A stretch of DNA of 64,000 bases from Pedobacter sp. (GCA_014378705.1 JACMND010000031.1:18666-82665); one strand, 5' to 3'. Positions 10,076 through 19,988 are shown, numbered from the stretch's first letter. The notes: generated by a model from the sequence alone, not told the origin. Translations and numbers: made by a program.

Positions 10076-11548
10076 ATGGGAAAAGCAACAGGATTTAAGG
10101 AGTTCAGCAGGGAACTTCCGGAGAAGATAAAACCCGCTGAGCGTGTTAAAAATTACAATGAGTTTGTAGGGTTGTATGCCGGGGAAGAATTAAACCATCA
10201 GGCTGCACGCTGCATGAATTGCGGGATACCTTTTTGCCATTCGGGTTGTCCGCTTGGTAATGTAATTCCGGAATTCAATGATGCGGTTTACAACGGTAAA
10301 TGGGAAGAGGCTTACCTAATACTCGCATCAACAAACAATTTTCCTGAATTTACCGGGCGGATCTGTCCGGCACCCTGTGAGGCAGCTTGTGTATTAGGCA
10401 TTAACAAACCGCCGGTTACCATAGAAGAAATTGAAAAACACATTATAGAGATCGCATTTTCTAAAGGGTACATCAAACCGTACAAACCTGTTTTAAGAAC
10501 AGGTAAAAAGGTAGCCGTTATAGGTTCAGGTCCGGCTGGTTTAGCCGCTGCTGCTCAGTTAAATAAGGCCGGGCATCTTGTAAAAGTTTATGAACGTGAT
10601 GATTTGCCGGGCGGTTTATTAAGATATGGTATACCTGATTTTAAATTGGATAAAGCGGTGGTTGACCGGAGAATCCGATTAATGGAAGAGGAGGGAATAC
10701 AGTTTAAATGCAATACAGAAGTTGGCAAAAACGGAAGTATGCAGGAATTTATAAATGCGTACGATGCGGTAGTAATGGCTTCGGGGTCAACCATTCCAAG
10801 GAATCTTCATATCCCGGGAAGGGAAACTAAAGGTATTTATTTTGCGATGGATTTTTTGAAACAACAGAATAAAACGCTGAACAGAAGTAAATTTACAGAG
10901 GAGCATATCCTCGCAACCGGAAAAGACGTGGTTGTAATTGGTGGCGGAGATACAGGATCAGATTGTGTAGGAACTTCAAACCGCCAGCTTGCTAATTCTG
11001 TTAAACAGTTTGAGCTTATGGTTCAGCCTCCGCAGGAGCGGAATGAGTACATGCCATGGCCTAACTTTCCAATGATCTTAAAAACCACCAGTTCGCATGA
11101 AGAAGGTTGTGAACGTTTTTGGGGAATCAACACCAAAGCATTTTTAAGCGATGATCAGGGTGCTTTGAGATCTATTTTAATTTCTGAAGTAAGCTGGGAA
11201 ATTGATCGTTTAGGAAGGCCTGTAAATTTTATTGAAAAAGAAAACTCAGAACGTGAAATTCCATGTCAGTTGGTTTTACTTGCAATGGGTTTTGTGCATC
11301 CGCAACATGAAGGTTTGATAATTAAATCGGGTGTTCAACTTGACGAAAGAGGAAACGTGAAGGCGAAAGAAGGTGATTATCTAACCAATGTAAGCAAAGT
11401 GTTTGCTGCAGGCGACATTCGCAGAGGGCAATCACTGGTAGTATGGGCAATTTCTGAAGGAAGGGAAGCAGCCCGAAAAGTGGATGAATTTTTAATGGGT
11501 CACTCTTCACTGCCTACAAAAGACCGGATTAAGCAGCAATTGGTGTGA
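10076..11548 (+). CDS. gltD: Glutamate synthase small subunit
   Basis: CMNCGIPFCHSGCPLGNVIPEFN, VAVIGSGPAGLAAA, VVVIGGGDTGSDCVGTS; follows gltB directly. Confidence 0.97.
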   Translation: MGKATGFKEFSRELPEKIKPAERVKNYNEFVGLYAGEELNHQAARCMNCGIPFCHSGCPLGNVIPEFNDAVYNGKWEEAYLILASTNNFPEFTGRICPAPCEAACVLGINKPPVTIEEIEKHIIEIAFSKGYIKPYKPVLRTGKKVAVIGSGPAGLAAAAQLNKAGHLVKVYERDDLPGGLLRYGIPDFKLDKAVVDRRIRLMEEEGIQFKCNTEVGKNGSMQEFINAYDAVVMASGSTIPRNLHIPGRETKGIYFAMDFLKQQNKTLNRSKFTEEHILATGKDVVVIGGGDTGSDCVGTSNRQLANSVKQFELMVQPPQERNEYMPWPNFPMILKTTSSHEEGCERFWGINTKAFLSDDQGALRSILISEVSWEIDRLGRPVNFIEKENSEREIPCQLVLLAMGFVHPQHEGLIIKSGVQLDERGNVKAKEGDYLTNVSKVFAAGDIRRGQSLVVWAISEGREAARKVDEFLMGHSSLPTKDRIKQQLV

Positions 11549-11608
11549 AGCAGCAAGATATGAGGGATCGGGTTTAAGCTTTACGCTACTAGTTTTGAGC
11601 TACAAGAA

Positions 11609-12145
11609 TTATTCTGTAGTTTTAAGTTTAGTGTAAAAATCCCATAAAACAATGCCTGCTGATATTACGATATTAAACGAATGTTTCGTTCCGAATTGTG
11701 GGATCTCAATGCAATCATCAATCAACTTCATCGCTTTTTCAGAGATTCCGTCAACCTCGTTGCCAAAAATCAGTGCGTATTTTTCATCAATTTCTGGTTG
11801 AAATAAATTTAGCATCGTACTGGAAGAAGCCTGTTCGATGGCTATGATTTTAAACCCTTCCTGCTTCAACAAAATTATTGCGTCCATAATGTTTTCCTGA
11901 TATATCCAGTCAACTGAATTGGTTGCTCCGAGTGCTGTTTTTTCTATTTCGCGGTGAGGGGGTTGTGCGGTGATCCCACATAAAATTATTTTTTCGACGG
12001 CAAATGCATCTGATGTCCTGAAAATTGATCCTATGTTGTGCATGCTTCGCACACTATCCAGAATAATAACGACGGGTAGTTTTTCCTGATTTTTAAATTC
12101 TTTAACGGTAGCCCGTTTAAGGTCGTCAAGTTTAAGTTTTATCAT
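11609..12145 (-). CDS. SpoU/TrmH family RNA 2'-O-methyltransferase
   Basis: VIILDSVRSMHNIGSIFRTSDAF; ALIFGNEVDGISEKAM; IPQFGTKHSFNIVISAGIVLWDF. Confidence 0.9.
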   Translation of the reverse strand: MIKLKLDDLKRATVKEFKNQEKLPVVIILDSVRSMHNIGSIFRTSDAFAVEKIILCGITAQPPHREIEKTALGATNSVDWIYQENIMDAIILLKQEGFKIIAIEQASSSTMLNLFQPEIDEKYALIFGNEVDGISEKAMKLIDDCIEIPQFGTKHSFNIVISAGIVLWDFYTKLKTTE

Positions 12146-12167
12146 ATTTGTTTAACTAGAAAGTAAC

Positions 12168-13406
12168 TTACGGCCTTGCGGCAGATAACCTAAGTTTCCA
12201 TTCCCTTAAAAAATCAAGTTTATGCAAGGCGTAATAACCGAATGAGGTAAAAATACAAACTCCGCACAAAACCCACCATAATAAACTGTAGCCCCCTTTT
12301 TGGATCAGAACAGCTCCGTAAATAGGTGCCAGTACCTGGGCAAAAGACCAGGCAATGGTATATAATGCGGCATACTCGCCACGGTTTTGTTCATTGGTTC
12401 TGGAGATCCAGAATGTGTTCATAAAAGGCATAGAAAGCATTTCAGCTAATGTAATTACACAAACAGAAAGAATGGCCACCCAGGCTGCTGCAGGAAAAAT
12501 GTTGAACAACGAAAATCCTATCCCAGCTAAAAAAACGCCAGCAGTTACAAAAATCAAGCTTGGCCTACGGCCTTCCAATTTATGAATCAGAACCATTTCC
12601 ATAAGTACAATTAAGATCCCGTTTAAAGCCATTAACAAACCGATAAACTGTTCGTTGAAGTGCCACTCGGTTTTAAAGAAAACAGGTTGCATGGTAAATA
12701 GCTGAAAAAAGCATGAGGCAAATAAGATGGTGAGTAATATAAAAAATAAATATTTTTTGTCTTTATATGCCGAGACAGGAATGGGTATTTTATTTAAAGA
12801 AGCGGATATTTTTTGCTTTTGAACCGGTTTCAAAAGTTTTAATAATAACATGGCGGCTAATATATTGCTGCATCCATCTACATAAAATAACAGGTTGTAA
12901 TTAACTGAGGCCAACAAACCACCGAGCGCCCCTCCGAAAGACCATCCGAGGTTAATAGCCAGCCGGTTTAAAGAATATGAACGGGTGCGAACTTTTTCAG
13001 TGCTATAGTGTGCGATGGCTGTAGAATTAGCCGGTCGGAACGACTCGTTGCACATACTTAAGATAAACGTACCAATACTTAGTGAAATAAAAGTTTCCAG
13101 AAAACTGAGCGAAATAAACATGATCCCGCCGCTTATCAATGCGCCTACCTGAAGGTAATAAAAACCGTATCTGTCTGTAATCTTTCCCCCGATAAACGCA
13201 CCAACTATAGAACCCGCCCCATACAAAGCCATCACAATTCCAGCCTGTACAATGCTGAATTTTAATTGCTGTGTAAAGTAAATGGTCATGAATGGCAAAA
13301 CCATCGTACCGCTTCGGTTCACAAACATAACCAGCGATAGATACCAGCTTTCTTTGGATAAACCGCTGTAAGCGTCTTTGTACAATCGTATGGTATGATC
13401 CAGCAT
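12168..13406 (-). CDS. MFS transporter
   Basis: 12-TM-like protein with GSIVGAFIGGKITDRYG. Confidence 0.85.
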   Translation of the reverse strand: MLDHTIRLYKDAYSGLSKESWYLSLVMFVNRSGTMVLPFMTIYFTQQLKFSIVQAGIVMALYGAGSIVGAFIGGKITDRYGFYYLQVGALISGGIMFISLSFLETFISLSIGTFILSMCNESFRPANSTAIAHYSTEKVRTRSYSLNRLAINLGWSFGGALGGLLASVNYNLLFYVDGCSNILAAMLLLKLLKPVQKQKISASLNKIPIPVSAYKDKKYLFFILLTILFASCFFQLFTMQPVFFKTEWHFNEQFIGLLMALNGILIVLMEMVLIHKLEGRRPSLIFVTAGVFLAGIGFSLFNIFPAAAWVAILSVCVITLAEMLSMPFMNTFWISRTNEQNRGEYAALYTIAWSFAQVLAPIYGAVLIQKGGYSLLWWVLCGVCIFTSFGYYALHKLDFLREWKLRLSAARP

Positions 13407-13410
13407 CAGG

Positions 13411-13418
13411 CAAATATA
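13411..13418 (-). promoter_or_regulatory. -7 element TATATTTG, 4 nt from MFS start codon
   Basis: Minus strand TATATTTG-cctg-ATG; exact TAnnTTTG. Confidence 0.5.
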
Positions 13419-13511
13419 GAGGCTAATTTATAAAAGCTTAACAAAAACAGTGGATTAAACTTGTTTCATTAACCGCCCATATTTATCATCGTTAAATTAA
13501 AAAACCTTAAT

Positions 13512-15803
13512 TTATTTTGGATCATCTGAATAAGAATAAGGGTACGATCTGGAGGTCGTACCTCTTTTTAATTCGGGAGTGGGAGACATAACAAACTCCA
13601 ATTTAGCCCCTTTAACTAAAGCAGGGTGGCTAATCCAGTTCATCTCATTAATTTGTCCATTTAATTTCATTTGGCTGATGTACACATTAACAGGAGAATT
13701 TGACGGAGCATTTACTATTATTTTTTTTCCGTTTTCAAGGTTCACAGTAATTTTTTTAAAAAGTGGCGCACCTAAAACATATTGGTTGGTTGCGGGTGTA
13801 ACCGGATAAAAACCCATCGCAGAAAACAGATACCAGGCGGATGTTTGACCGTTGTCTTCGTCACCGCAGTATCCGTCAGGAGTGGCTTTATACAACCGAT
13901 CCATAATTTGCCGTACCCAATATTGTGTTTTCCACGGTGCTCCGGCATAATTATACAGATAGGGCATGTGTTGAATTGGCTGGTTGCCATGCGCATATTG
14001 TCCCATATTGGCTATTTGCATTTCCCTTATCTCGTGGATTACACCACCATATGCACTTTCATCAAAAATAGGTGGTATGGAAAATACTGAATCCAGTTTG
14101 TTTATAAACTTTTCTTTACCTCCCATCAGGTTTGCCAGACCCTTAACATCCTGAAAAACAGACCATGTGTAGTGCCAGCTATTTCCCTCCGTAAAAGCGC
14201 CTCCCCATTTAAAAGGGTTAAAAGGCGATTGAAATTTGCCATCCTGATTTTTCCCTCTCATTAATCCACTAGCCGGGTCAAATAGATTTTTGTAATTCTG
14301 GCTTCTGGCGGCATAAAGGTCAATTTCGCTTTTTGGTTTTTTAAGTGCTTTGGCTAATTGATAAATTGCAAAGTCATTATAGGAATACTCAAGGCTTCTG
14401 GCAGCATTCTCATTGACATTCACATCATATGGAACATAACCCAACTTGTTGTAATATTGTACGCCCTCTCTGCCAACGGCATCGATTGGGCCTTCATTAT
14501 TGGCACCTTTTATAACAGCCTGATAAAGAGTTTCTATATCGTAACCTCTTAAACCTTTGATGTAAGCATCGGCCACCACGGAAGCAGAATTCTGGCCGAT
14601 CATTACATTAGCATATCCCGGACTTGACCATTCGGGCAGCCATCCCCCTTCTTTGTAATCATTGATTAACCCTTGCTGCATTTCTTTATTTATAGACGGA
14701 TAAATTAAGTTCAGAAAAGGGTATAGCGCTCTAAAAGTATCCCAAAAACCTGTTCCAGCGAACATGTAACCAGGCAACACTTCTCCATTGTAGGGGCTCC
14801 AATGAACAATCTTATCATCAGCGTTTATTTCATACAACTTATTCGGGAAAAAGACGGTCCGGTAAAGACAAGAATAAAATGTCCTAACCTGATCTACCGT
14901 ACCTCCTTCAATCTCAATTTTACCTAAGGTTTCATTCCAGATCTTTCGTCCGCTATTTTTGGTCTGGTCAAAACTTTGATTCCCAACTTCCCGCTTAAGA
15001 TTAAGTAAAGCCTGATCTGCACTTATAAATGATGAAGCAATTTTTACATTTACCTGCTCGCCTTTATAAGTTTTAAAACCGATTACTGCAGCAGAATGAT
15101 CAGCGGAAAGCTCGTTTTTATTTGAACTGAAATTTTTTCCATCCCAGGTTCCAGACACGGTAAAGTCTTTATCAAACTGAAGTACAAAGTAATTTCTAAA
15201 ATTCTTAAGCGTACCGCTGCTATAGCGGGTAGAATACCCAATAATTTTTCTTTCTGAGGGAATAATTTTAACATATGATCCTTTATCAAATGCATCCAAT
15301 ACAACATAGGCACTATCTGTTTTGGGGAATGTAAATCTAAATTGGGCCGCACGCTCCGTGGGAGAAATTTCGGTGGTAACATCATGGTCGGCCAGATATA
15401 CACTATAATAATATGGCTTTGAGATTTCAGATTTGTGGGAGAACCAGCTTGCCCGCTCATTTTGCCCGATGTTAAGTTTACCGGTAACGGGCATAATGGA
15501 AAATTGTCCATAATCATTCATCCATGGGGATGGCTGATGAGTTTGTTTAAACCCAAGAATTTTATCAGCAGAGTAAGTATAAGCCCAACCGTCGCCCATT
15601 TTACCCGTTTGAGGTGTCCACAGGTTCATCCCCCACGGCAATCCAATAGCCGGATACGTGTTTCCGTTAGATAATGAAGGTTTAGAATCAGTTCCCATTA
15701 ACGGGTTAACATAGTCAACCGGGTCAATCACCTTATCAACGTTTTGCGCTTCTAATCCAAAGCTTAGTAGGGCTAGTATAATTGTTAGAGAAATGTTTTT
15801 CAT
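13512..15803 (-). CDS. Secreted glycoside hydrolase family 92 (alpha-mannosidase-like)
   Basis: Signal peptide; DYVNPLMGTDS, WDTFRALYPFLNLIYP, YCGDEDNGQTSAWYLFSAMGFYPV typical of GH92. Confidence 0.92.
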   Translation of the reverse strand: MKNISLTIILALLSFGLEAQNVDKVIDPVDYVNPLMGTDSKPSLSNGNTYPAIGLPWGMNLWTPQTGKMGDGWAYTYSADKILGFKQTHQPSPWMNDYGQFSIMPVTGKLNIGQNERASWFSHKSEISKPYYYSVYLADHDVTTEISPTERAAQFRFTFPKTDSAYVVLDAFDKGSYVKIIPSERKIIGYSTRYSSGTLKNFRNYFVLQFDKDFTVSGTWDGKNFSSNKNELSADHSAAVIGFKTYKGEQVNVKIASSFISADQALLNLKREVGNQSFDQTKNSGRKIWNETLGKIEIEGGTVDQVRTFYSCLYRTVFFPNKLYEINADDKIVHWSPYNGEVLPGYMFAGTGFWDTFRALYPFLNLIYPSINKEMQQGLINDYKEGGWLPEWSSPGYANVMIGQNSASVVADAYIKGLRGYDIETLYQAVIKGANNEGPIDAVGREGVQYYNKLGYVPYDVNVNENAARSLEYSYNDFAIYQLAKALKKPKSEIDLYAARSQNYKNLFDPASGLMRGKNQDGKFQSPFNPFKWGGAFTEGNSWHYTWSVFQDVKGLANLMGGKEKFINKLDSVFSIPPIFDESAYGGVIHEIREMQIANMGQYAHGNQPIQHMPYLYNYAGAPWKTQYWVRQIMDRLYKATPDGYCGDEDNGQTSAWYLFSAMGFYPVTPATNQYVLGAPLFKKITVNLENGKKIIVNAPSNSPVNVYISQMKLNGQINEMNWISHPALVKGAKLEFVMSPTPELKRGTTSRSYPYSYSDDPK

Positions 15804-16163
15804 CAGTATTTTTATTTTGTTATAAAAATTTCATAGTCAATATTTTTTTCCAGATGATTATCGGGATTACATCGATAAATCAAAGTAGCCAGCCCGGATT
15901 TCAATAATTCATTTTGTTGGCCGATAATAAACAAGACATAAAATTATTAGAACGCAATGTAAATGATTTCATTTTTTATTTAGCCCTACTCAATGATTTG
16001 TAAATAACTAAAACGATTATTGGACATTCATTTTAAAATCTAATAATTGGGATTGCTTTACCTGTACTTTGTAGTTGCTTTCAACCATACATAGCGTTGG
16101 CAATTCAAATAACTAAGCCATAATAAAGAGTTTTAAATTCGTTCTTAAACAATGCTGAAAAAT

Positions 16164-16200
16164 CAAAAAGCCTGCAAATCAAATGATTGCAGGCTTTTTG
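16164..16200. terminator. Bidirectional rho-independent terminator adjacent to tRNA-Ser
   Basis: CAAAAAGCCTGCAA / TTGCAGGCTTTTTG inverted repeat. Confidence 0.8.
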
Positions 16201-16217
16201 TCTAAAGTTTAATAGTG

Positions 16218-16304
16218 CGGAGAGCTAGGGATTCGAACCCCAGGAACCTTTAACAGTTCAACAGTTTTCAAGACTGCCGCAATCGACCACTCTGCCAGCT
16301 CTCC
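16218..16304 (-). tRNA. tRNA-Ser (anticodon TGA)
   Basis: GGAGAGC...GCTCTCCG acceptor stem, long variable arm, anticodon stem-loop GCAGTCTTGAAAACTGT, T arm GGTTCGAATCC. Confidence 0.95.
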
Positions 16305-16308
16305 GCCG

Positions 16309-16339
16309 CAAAAGTACAAACTCAAATCAATTATGCAAA
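16309..16339 (-). promoter_or_regulatory. Consensus promoter of tRNA-Ser (TTTG-N19-TACTTTTG)
   Basis: Exact -33 TTTG (16336-16339), 19-bp spacer, exact -7 TAnnTTTG (16309-16316). Confidence 0.8.
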
Positions 16340-16436
16340 TTGCATCCTGATATTTTTTAAGCCAGAAGTTTAAATGGCAGGTATAGAAGTATTTAAGCTT
16401 TGAACTATCAGCTTTAAGCTTTGAGCTGGTATTGAT

Positions 16437-17423
16437 CTACTTTTTCATCAGCCTTTCCTGTGCCGGCTCTTTTCTGAAACTATTAAATTGAGGTTTTGAG
16501 ATTTTAATGCTCCGTTTAGAAAGGTCTATACTGGCGTTGAGTTCAAATCCCACCAAAATAATTAACGAATTTAAATAAAGCCAGATCATTAAAACAATCA
16601 GAGTTCCGATGGAGCCATATATTTTATTATAAGTACCGAAGTTGTTGATGTAATATGAAAATCCCCAAAAGGTGAGTATAGCAAGGATAGTTGCCATCCA
16701 TGATCCAGCACTAAAAAAACGCCACTTCTTGGCATTTGCGGGGCCGTAACGGTAAAGAAGGGATATAGTAACGAAATAAATAGTAATTAAAATAAACCAG
16801 CGCACCATGTTGATTATAAAAATCCAGAACGCGTCATTAAACTTGAGTTCACTTCTCAGATAAGTAAATATATATTCGCCGATGGTAATAATGACTAACC
16901 CGGAGATTAAAGCGAAAGCGATCATGATCGTTAAATTAAGCGCTACCAACCGTTGCTTAATCCAGCTTCTGGATTCGATGATCAAGGATGATTTGTTAAA
17001 CGCCTCCATCAATGTGGAGATCCCATTTGTAGAAAAAAACAAGGCGAAGAAAAAACCGAATGAAAGAAGCTTCGAGTTTTGATTTTTAACAATGTCAACC
17101 AGCGTTGTTTCAACTGCCAAATACGCATTGTTTGGTAAAACAAGCGATATAAGGTTCATTAACTGGTCCTGGAAGTTATTAATGGGAATATATGGGATGA
17201 GCGTAAACAAAAAAATGATGGCCGGGAAGATAGCCAGCATAAAATTATACGCCAGGGACGATGCTTTATTTATCAACGAATCTTTGGCGATCTCTGAGAA
17301 GAAAAAAGAAGCAACGGTGTATAAGGGAAGCGGACTAAAACCCGGAAGGATCATCACTTTCGTCCATTCAATAAGCAGATAATACGGCCTGAATTTTAAA
17401 AGAAACCTATGCAGCCAGTTCAT
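16437..17423 (-). CDS. YihY/virulence factor BrkB family membrane protein
   Basis: LAYNFMLAIFPAIIFLFTLIPYIP and YGSIGTLIVLMIWLYLNSLIILVGFELNA. Confidence 0.92.
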   Translation of the reverse strand: MNWLHRFLLKFRPYYLLIEWTKVMILPGFSPLPLYTVASFFFSEIAKDSLINKASSLAYNFMLAIFPAIIFLFTLIPYIPINNFQDQLMNLISLVLPNNAYLAVETTLVDIVKNQNSKLLSFGFFFALFFSTNGISTLMEAFNKSSLIIESRSWIKQRLVALNLTIMIAFALISGLVIITIGEYIFTYLRSELKFNDAFWIFIINMVRWFILITIYFVTISLLYRYGPANAKKWRFFSAGSWMATILAILTFWGFSYYINNFGTYNKIYGSIGTLIVLMIWLYLNSLIILVGFELNASIDLSKRSIKISKPQFNSFRKEPAQERLMKK

Positions 17424-17432
17424 TGATCAAAA

Positions 17433-17840
17433 TTACTCAAAATATTTTTGCAGACGATTTAGAAAATCGGTGGATGGCATACAGGGCTTGTTGCGCTTAA
17501 TATCAATAAAAACCAGTGTAGTCTCTCCTTCATTAATCAGTTGATGTTGCTCGTTATAAAGTTGATATTCAAAATGTATCCTTACGGAAGGCATCTTTTT
17601 CATGATCACATTTATAGTAATTTCCTCATCATATAAAGCCGGTTTTAAGAATTTGCACCGCATATCAAGTACGGGCATCATAATTCCGGATTCTTCCATT
17701 AACTTATAGGTCATGCCCAAACTTCTCAGCATTTCTACACGGCCAACTTCATAAAACTGAGCGTAATTGCCATAATACATGTATCCCATCTGGTCGGTTT
17801 CCGCATATCTCACCCTTAATTTTGTAGAATGGCTAAACAT
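17433..17840 (-). CDS. Acyl-CoA thioesterase (YbgC/4HBT family)
   Basis: HSTKLRVRYAETDQMGYMYYGNYAQFYEVGRVEMLR hotdog-fold motif. Confidence 0.9.
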   Translation of the reverse strand: MFSHSTKLRVRYAETDQMGYMYYGNYAQFYEVGRVEMLRSLGMTYKLMEESGIMMPVLDMRCKFLKPALYDEEITINVIMKKMPSVRIHFEYQLYNEQHQLINEGETTLVFIDIKRNKPCMPSTDFLNRLQKYFE

Positions 17841-18895
17841 TATTTTTTAATATTTCTCTCGTTAAGGGCTTGCTGAAATTTGCGGGCGTTTACAAGATGC
17901 TGCTGCAAAGTGGAGGCAAACGCATGATAACCAGAAAAGTCTTCTTTAGCGCACATATAAATATAATTGTGTTCAGAGTAGTTTAAAACAGCATCTATGG
18001 CTTTAATACTAGGCATTAAAATAGGGCCGGGGGGCAATCCTTTGTATAGGTAGGTATTGTAAGGCGATTCTTTTCGGAGATGTTTATTTAAAACGCGGCG
18101 GATTGTAAAATCATTATTCGCGAAAATAACAGTTGGATCAGCTTCCAGGCGAATTCCTTTTTTATAACGGTTTAAGTATAATCCGGCTATGATTGGCATT
18201 TCATTATCATGCAACGCTTCGGCATCAACAATGGAAGCCAGTATGCTAACCTGTATGGGGTTTAAATTTATACGGGTCGCCTTTGCTTTCCGGTCATTAG
18301 TCCAGAATTTCTCATATTCATCATGCATCCTGCCCATAAACTGTTCGGCAGAAGTATTCCAGTAAATTTCGTAGGAATTTGGAATGAACATAGCGTAAAC
18401 AGAATTGGTGTCAAAGCCCATTTTCTCAACGTATTTTGCCGAGTCAAGTAAATTTATAATCGAAACCGAATCAGTTTCCAGCTTTTTTGAAACCATTCCG
18501 GCAAGGGTTTCTTTTAACCTTACGTTCTGAAAAGCAATTTTAACTGGTTCCTGGTTTCCGGCTTTCAGCATGTTAATCAGGTTGCGGTTACTCATTCCTT
18601 TTCTCAAACGGTACCGGCCCGGTTTAACCTTGCCGGGATATTCCATGTTTTGGGCAGCCCATAAAAATGTAGTCGTATCGGCAACTATATTCTTATCCCT
18701 TATGGTTTGATAAACTTCAGAAAAACCGGCGCCTGTATTCACAAATAAATATTTCTCGTTTCCGTTTACGTTAGGCCCGAAAAATTTGAGGTAATAATTA
18801 AAAGCGGTAAATCCAAGTATGAAAATGATCAGTACAGCAAAAGCGATCGCGGTTTTGGCTTTAAAACTTAATTTTCTTGGTTCTTTAACAGGCAT
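17840..18895 (-). CDS. mltG: Endolytic transglycosylase MltG
   Basis: MFIPNSYEIYWNTS, ASIVDAEALHDNEMPIIAGLYLNR, LEADPTVIFA, YNTYLYKGLPPGPI. Confidence 0.95.
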   Translation of the reverse strand: MPVKEPRKLSFKAKTAIAFAVLIIFILGFTAFNYYLKFFGPNVNGNEKYLFVNTGAGFSEVYQTIRDKNIVADTTTFLWAAQNMEYPGKVKPGRYRLRKGMSNRNLINMLKAGNQEPVKIAFQNVRLKETLAGMVSKKLETDSVSIINLLDSAKYVEKMGFDTNSVYAMFIPNSYEIYWNTSAEQFMGRMHDEYEKFWTNDRKAKATRINLNPIQVSILASIVDAEALHDNEMPIIAGLYLNRYKKGIRLEADPTVIFANNDFTIRRVLNKHLRKESPYNTYLYKGLPPGPILMPSIKAIDAVLNYSEHNYIYMCAKEDFSGYHAFASTLQQHLVNARKFQQALNERNIKK

Positions 18896-18970
18896 ATAAT
18901 TTTGAAAGTGTATAACCGAATCTAAGGGATTTATTTGTGTAAAGCAGAGGCAGTAAATAAATTGGTGGTT

Positions 18971-19033
18971 GTCCCGCTAAACGCTGTAGCCCCGATAAAG
19001 ATCGGAGGCTGCCACTTATATCGGGTTTATTTT
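18971..19033 (-). repeat. Half copy (copy B) of the MITE-like element
   Basis: Reverse complement AAATAAACCCGATATAAGTGGCAGCCTCCGATCTTTATCGGGGCTACAGCGTTTAGCGGGAC aligns to the left arm of copy A; the second arm is not recognisable. Confidence 0.7.
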
Positions 19034-19061
19034 AATCTGGCCATTCGCTTTTTTTAAAAAA

Positions 19062-19838
19062 TTAGGGCAGCTGATTCTGATCGCTCAGAATCACATCCAC
19101 GCTGCTGCCGATACTCACTTTACTTAATGTATCACTTAATGCCGGAAGTTGTTTAATAACCCTGGCACCAACAGTATCAATCACCATGCCTTCATATGTA
19201 ACATTACCTAGCTGTAATGAAGAACCCAGTAAAGAAAGTCGTGCTTCGTTCAAGTTTAAGCCGAGTAAATTGGGTATATCAACTTCACTCGCCCCCATTC
19301 CATCGCCCAGAACAAGATCAATTTTGGAGCCTTTGGGTACTTGTTGGTTTGTACTTAAAGTACGCCCTTTAACATGAATACCCAAAACAACATCGCGGGC
19401 AACATCAGAAATATAGGAGGTATCGCCCAATTTCAATCCGTAGTTATTAAGGATGGAGCGTGCTTCCAGAAAGGTTTTTCCGTCAATATCCGGAAAATCA
19501 ATTTCCGGCGCAAGCCTGGTAATGATGGTTAAGTAAATGGTGCGGTTAATCTTTACATTGGTATTCGCATCCGGATCCTGCTCCACAACCGTTCCCGGAT
19601 CTTTATCTATCAGGTAAACGGAATCTACCTGGTATCTGAAACCTTTTGATTCCAGCAACTGGATAGCATCTTCAACGGCTAAACCTTTCAATTTCGGTAC
19701 TGGCAAACCTTCGCCGTGCCGGGTATAAAAATTTAAACTATAGAATATAATCAGCAGTAAAGCAAAAACAGAGATAAATGCAATGAGCAGGTTTTTGCGG
19801 AAGGTGCGTGTTCCCAGATACGTGAAAAATTTACTCAT
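19062..19838 (-). CDS. PASTA domain-containing membrane-anchored protein
   Basis: N-terminal TM then repeated PASTA units (VPKLKGLAVEDAIQLLESKG; FPDIDGKTFLEARSILNNYG; IPNLLGLNLNEARLSLLGS). Confidence 0.9.
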   Translation of the reverse strand: MSKFFTYLGTRTFRKNLLIAFISVFALLLIIFYSLNFYTRHGEGLPVPKLKGLAVEDAIQLLESKGFRYQVDSVYLIDKDPGTVVEQDPDANTNVKINRTIYLTIITRLAPEIDFPDIDGKTFLEARSILNNYGLKLGDTSYISDVARDVVLGIHVKGRTLSTNQQVPKGSKIDLVLGDGMGASEVDIPNLLGLNLNEARLSLLGSSLQLGNVTYEGMVIDTVGARVIKQLPALSDTLSKVSIGSSVDVILSDQNQLP

Positions 19839-19980
19839 TATTTGCTAAACGGATGTAAGATGCATTTCTTTATACACTTTTGATGTTCAATTAGAGCAGG
19901 TACAAAGCCAAACTTAAATCAAAATTTATGATTTTGGAAGATAATAATTAGCGATGCCTCTAATTCAATTGTTTTAAAAT

Positions 19981-19988
19981 TATATTTG
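19981..19988 (+). promoter_or_regulatory. -7 element TATATTTG, 5 nt from ddl start codon
   Basis: TATATTTG-aaacc-ATG. Confidence 0.5.

Noticed and set aside
15083-15517. 144-aa ORF on the same strand as GH92 in another frame (and antisense ORFs 13782-14090, 15435-15674)
   Set aside because: Overprinted on a confident GH92 gene; composition looks like frame-shifted translation
16389-16435. Repeated AGCTTTAAGCTTTGAGCT-like motifs (similar words near 11576-11610)
   Set aside because: Short low-complexity similarity without defined unit or boundaries; not enough to call a repeat family
17428-17435. TAATTTTG 4 nt before the BrkB start codon as a leaderless promoter
   Set aside because: It overlaps the stop codon (TAA) of the upstream thioesterase in a tight operon, so the match is likely coincidental
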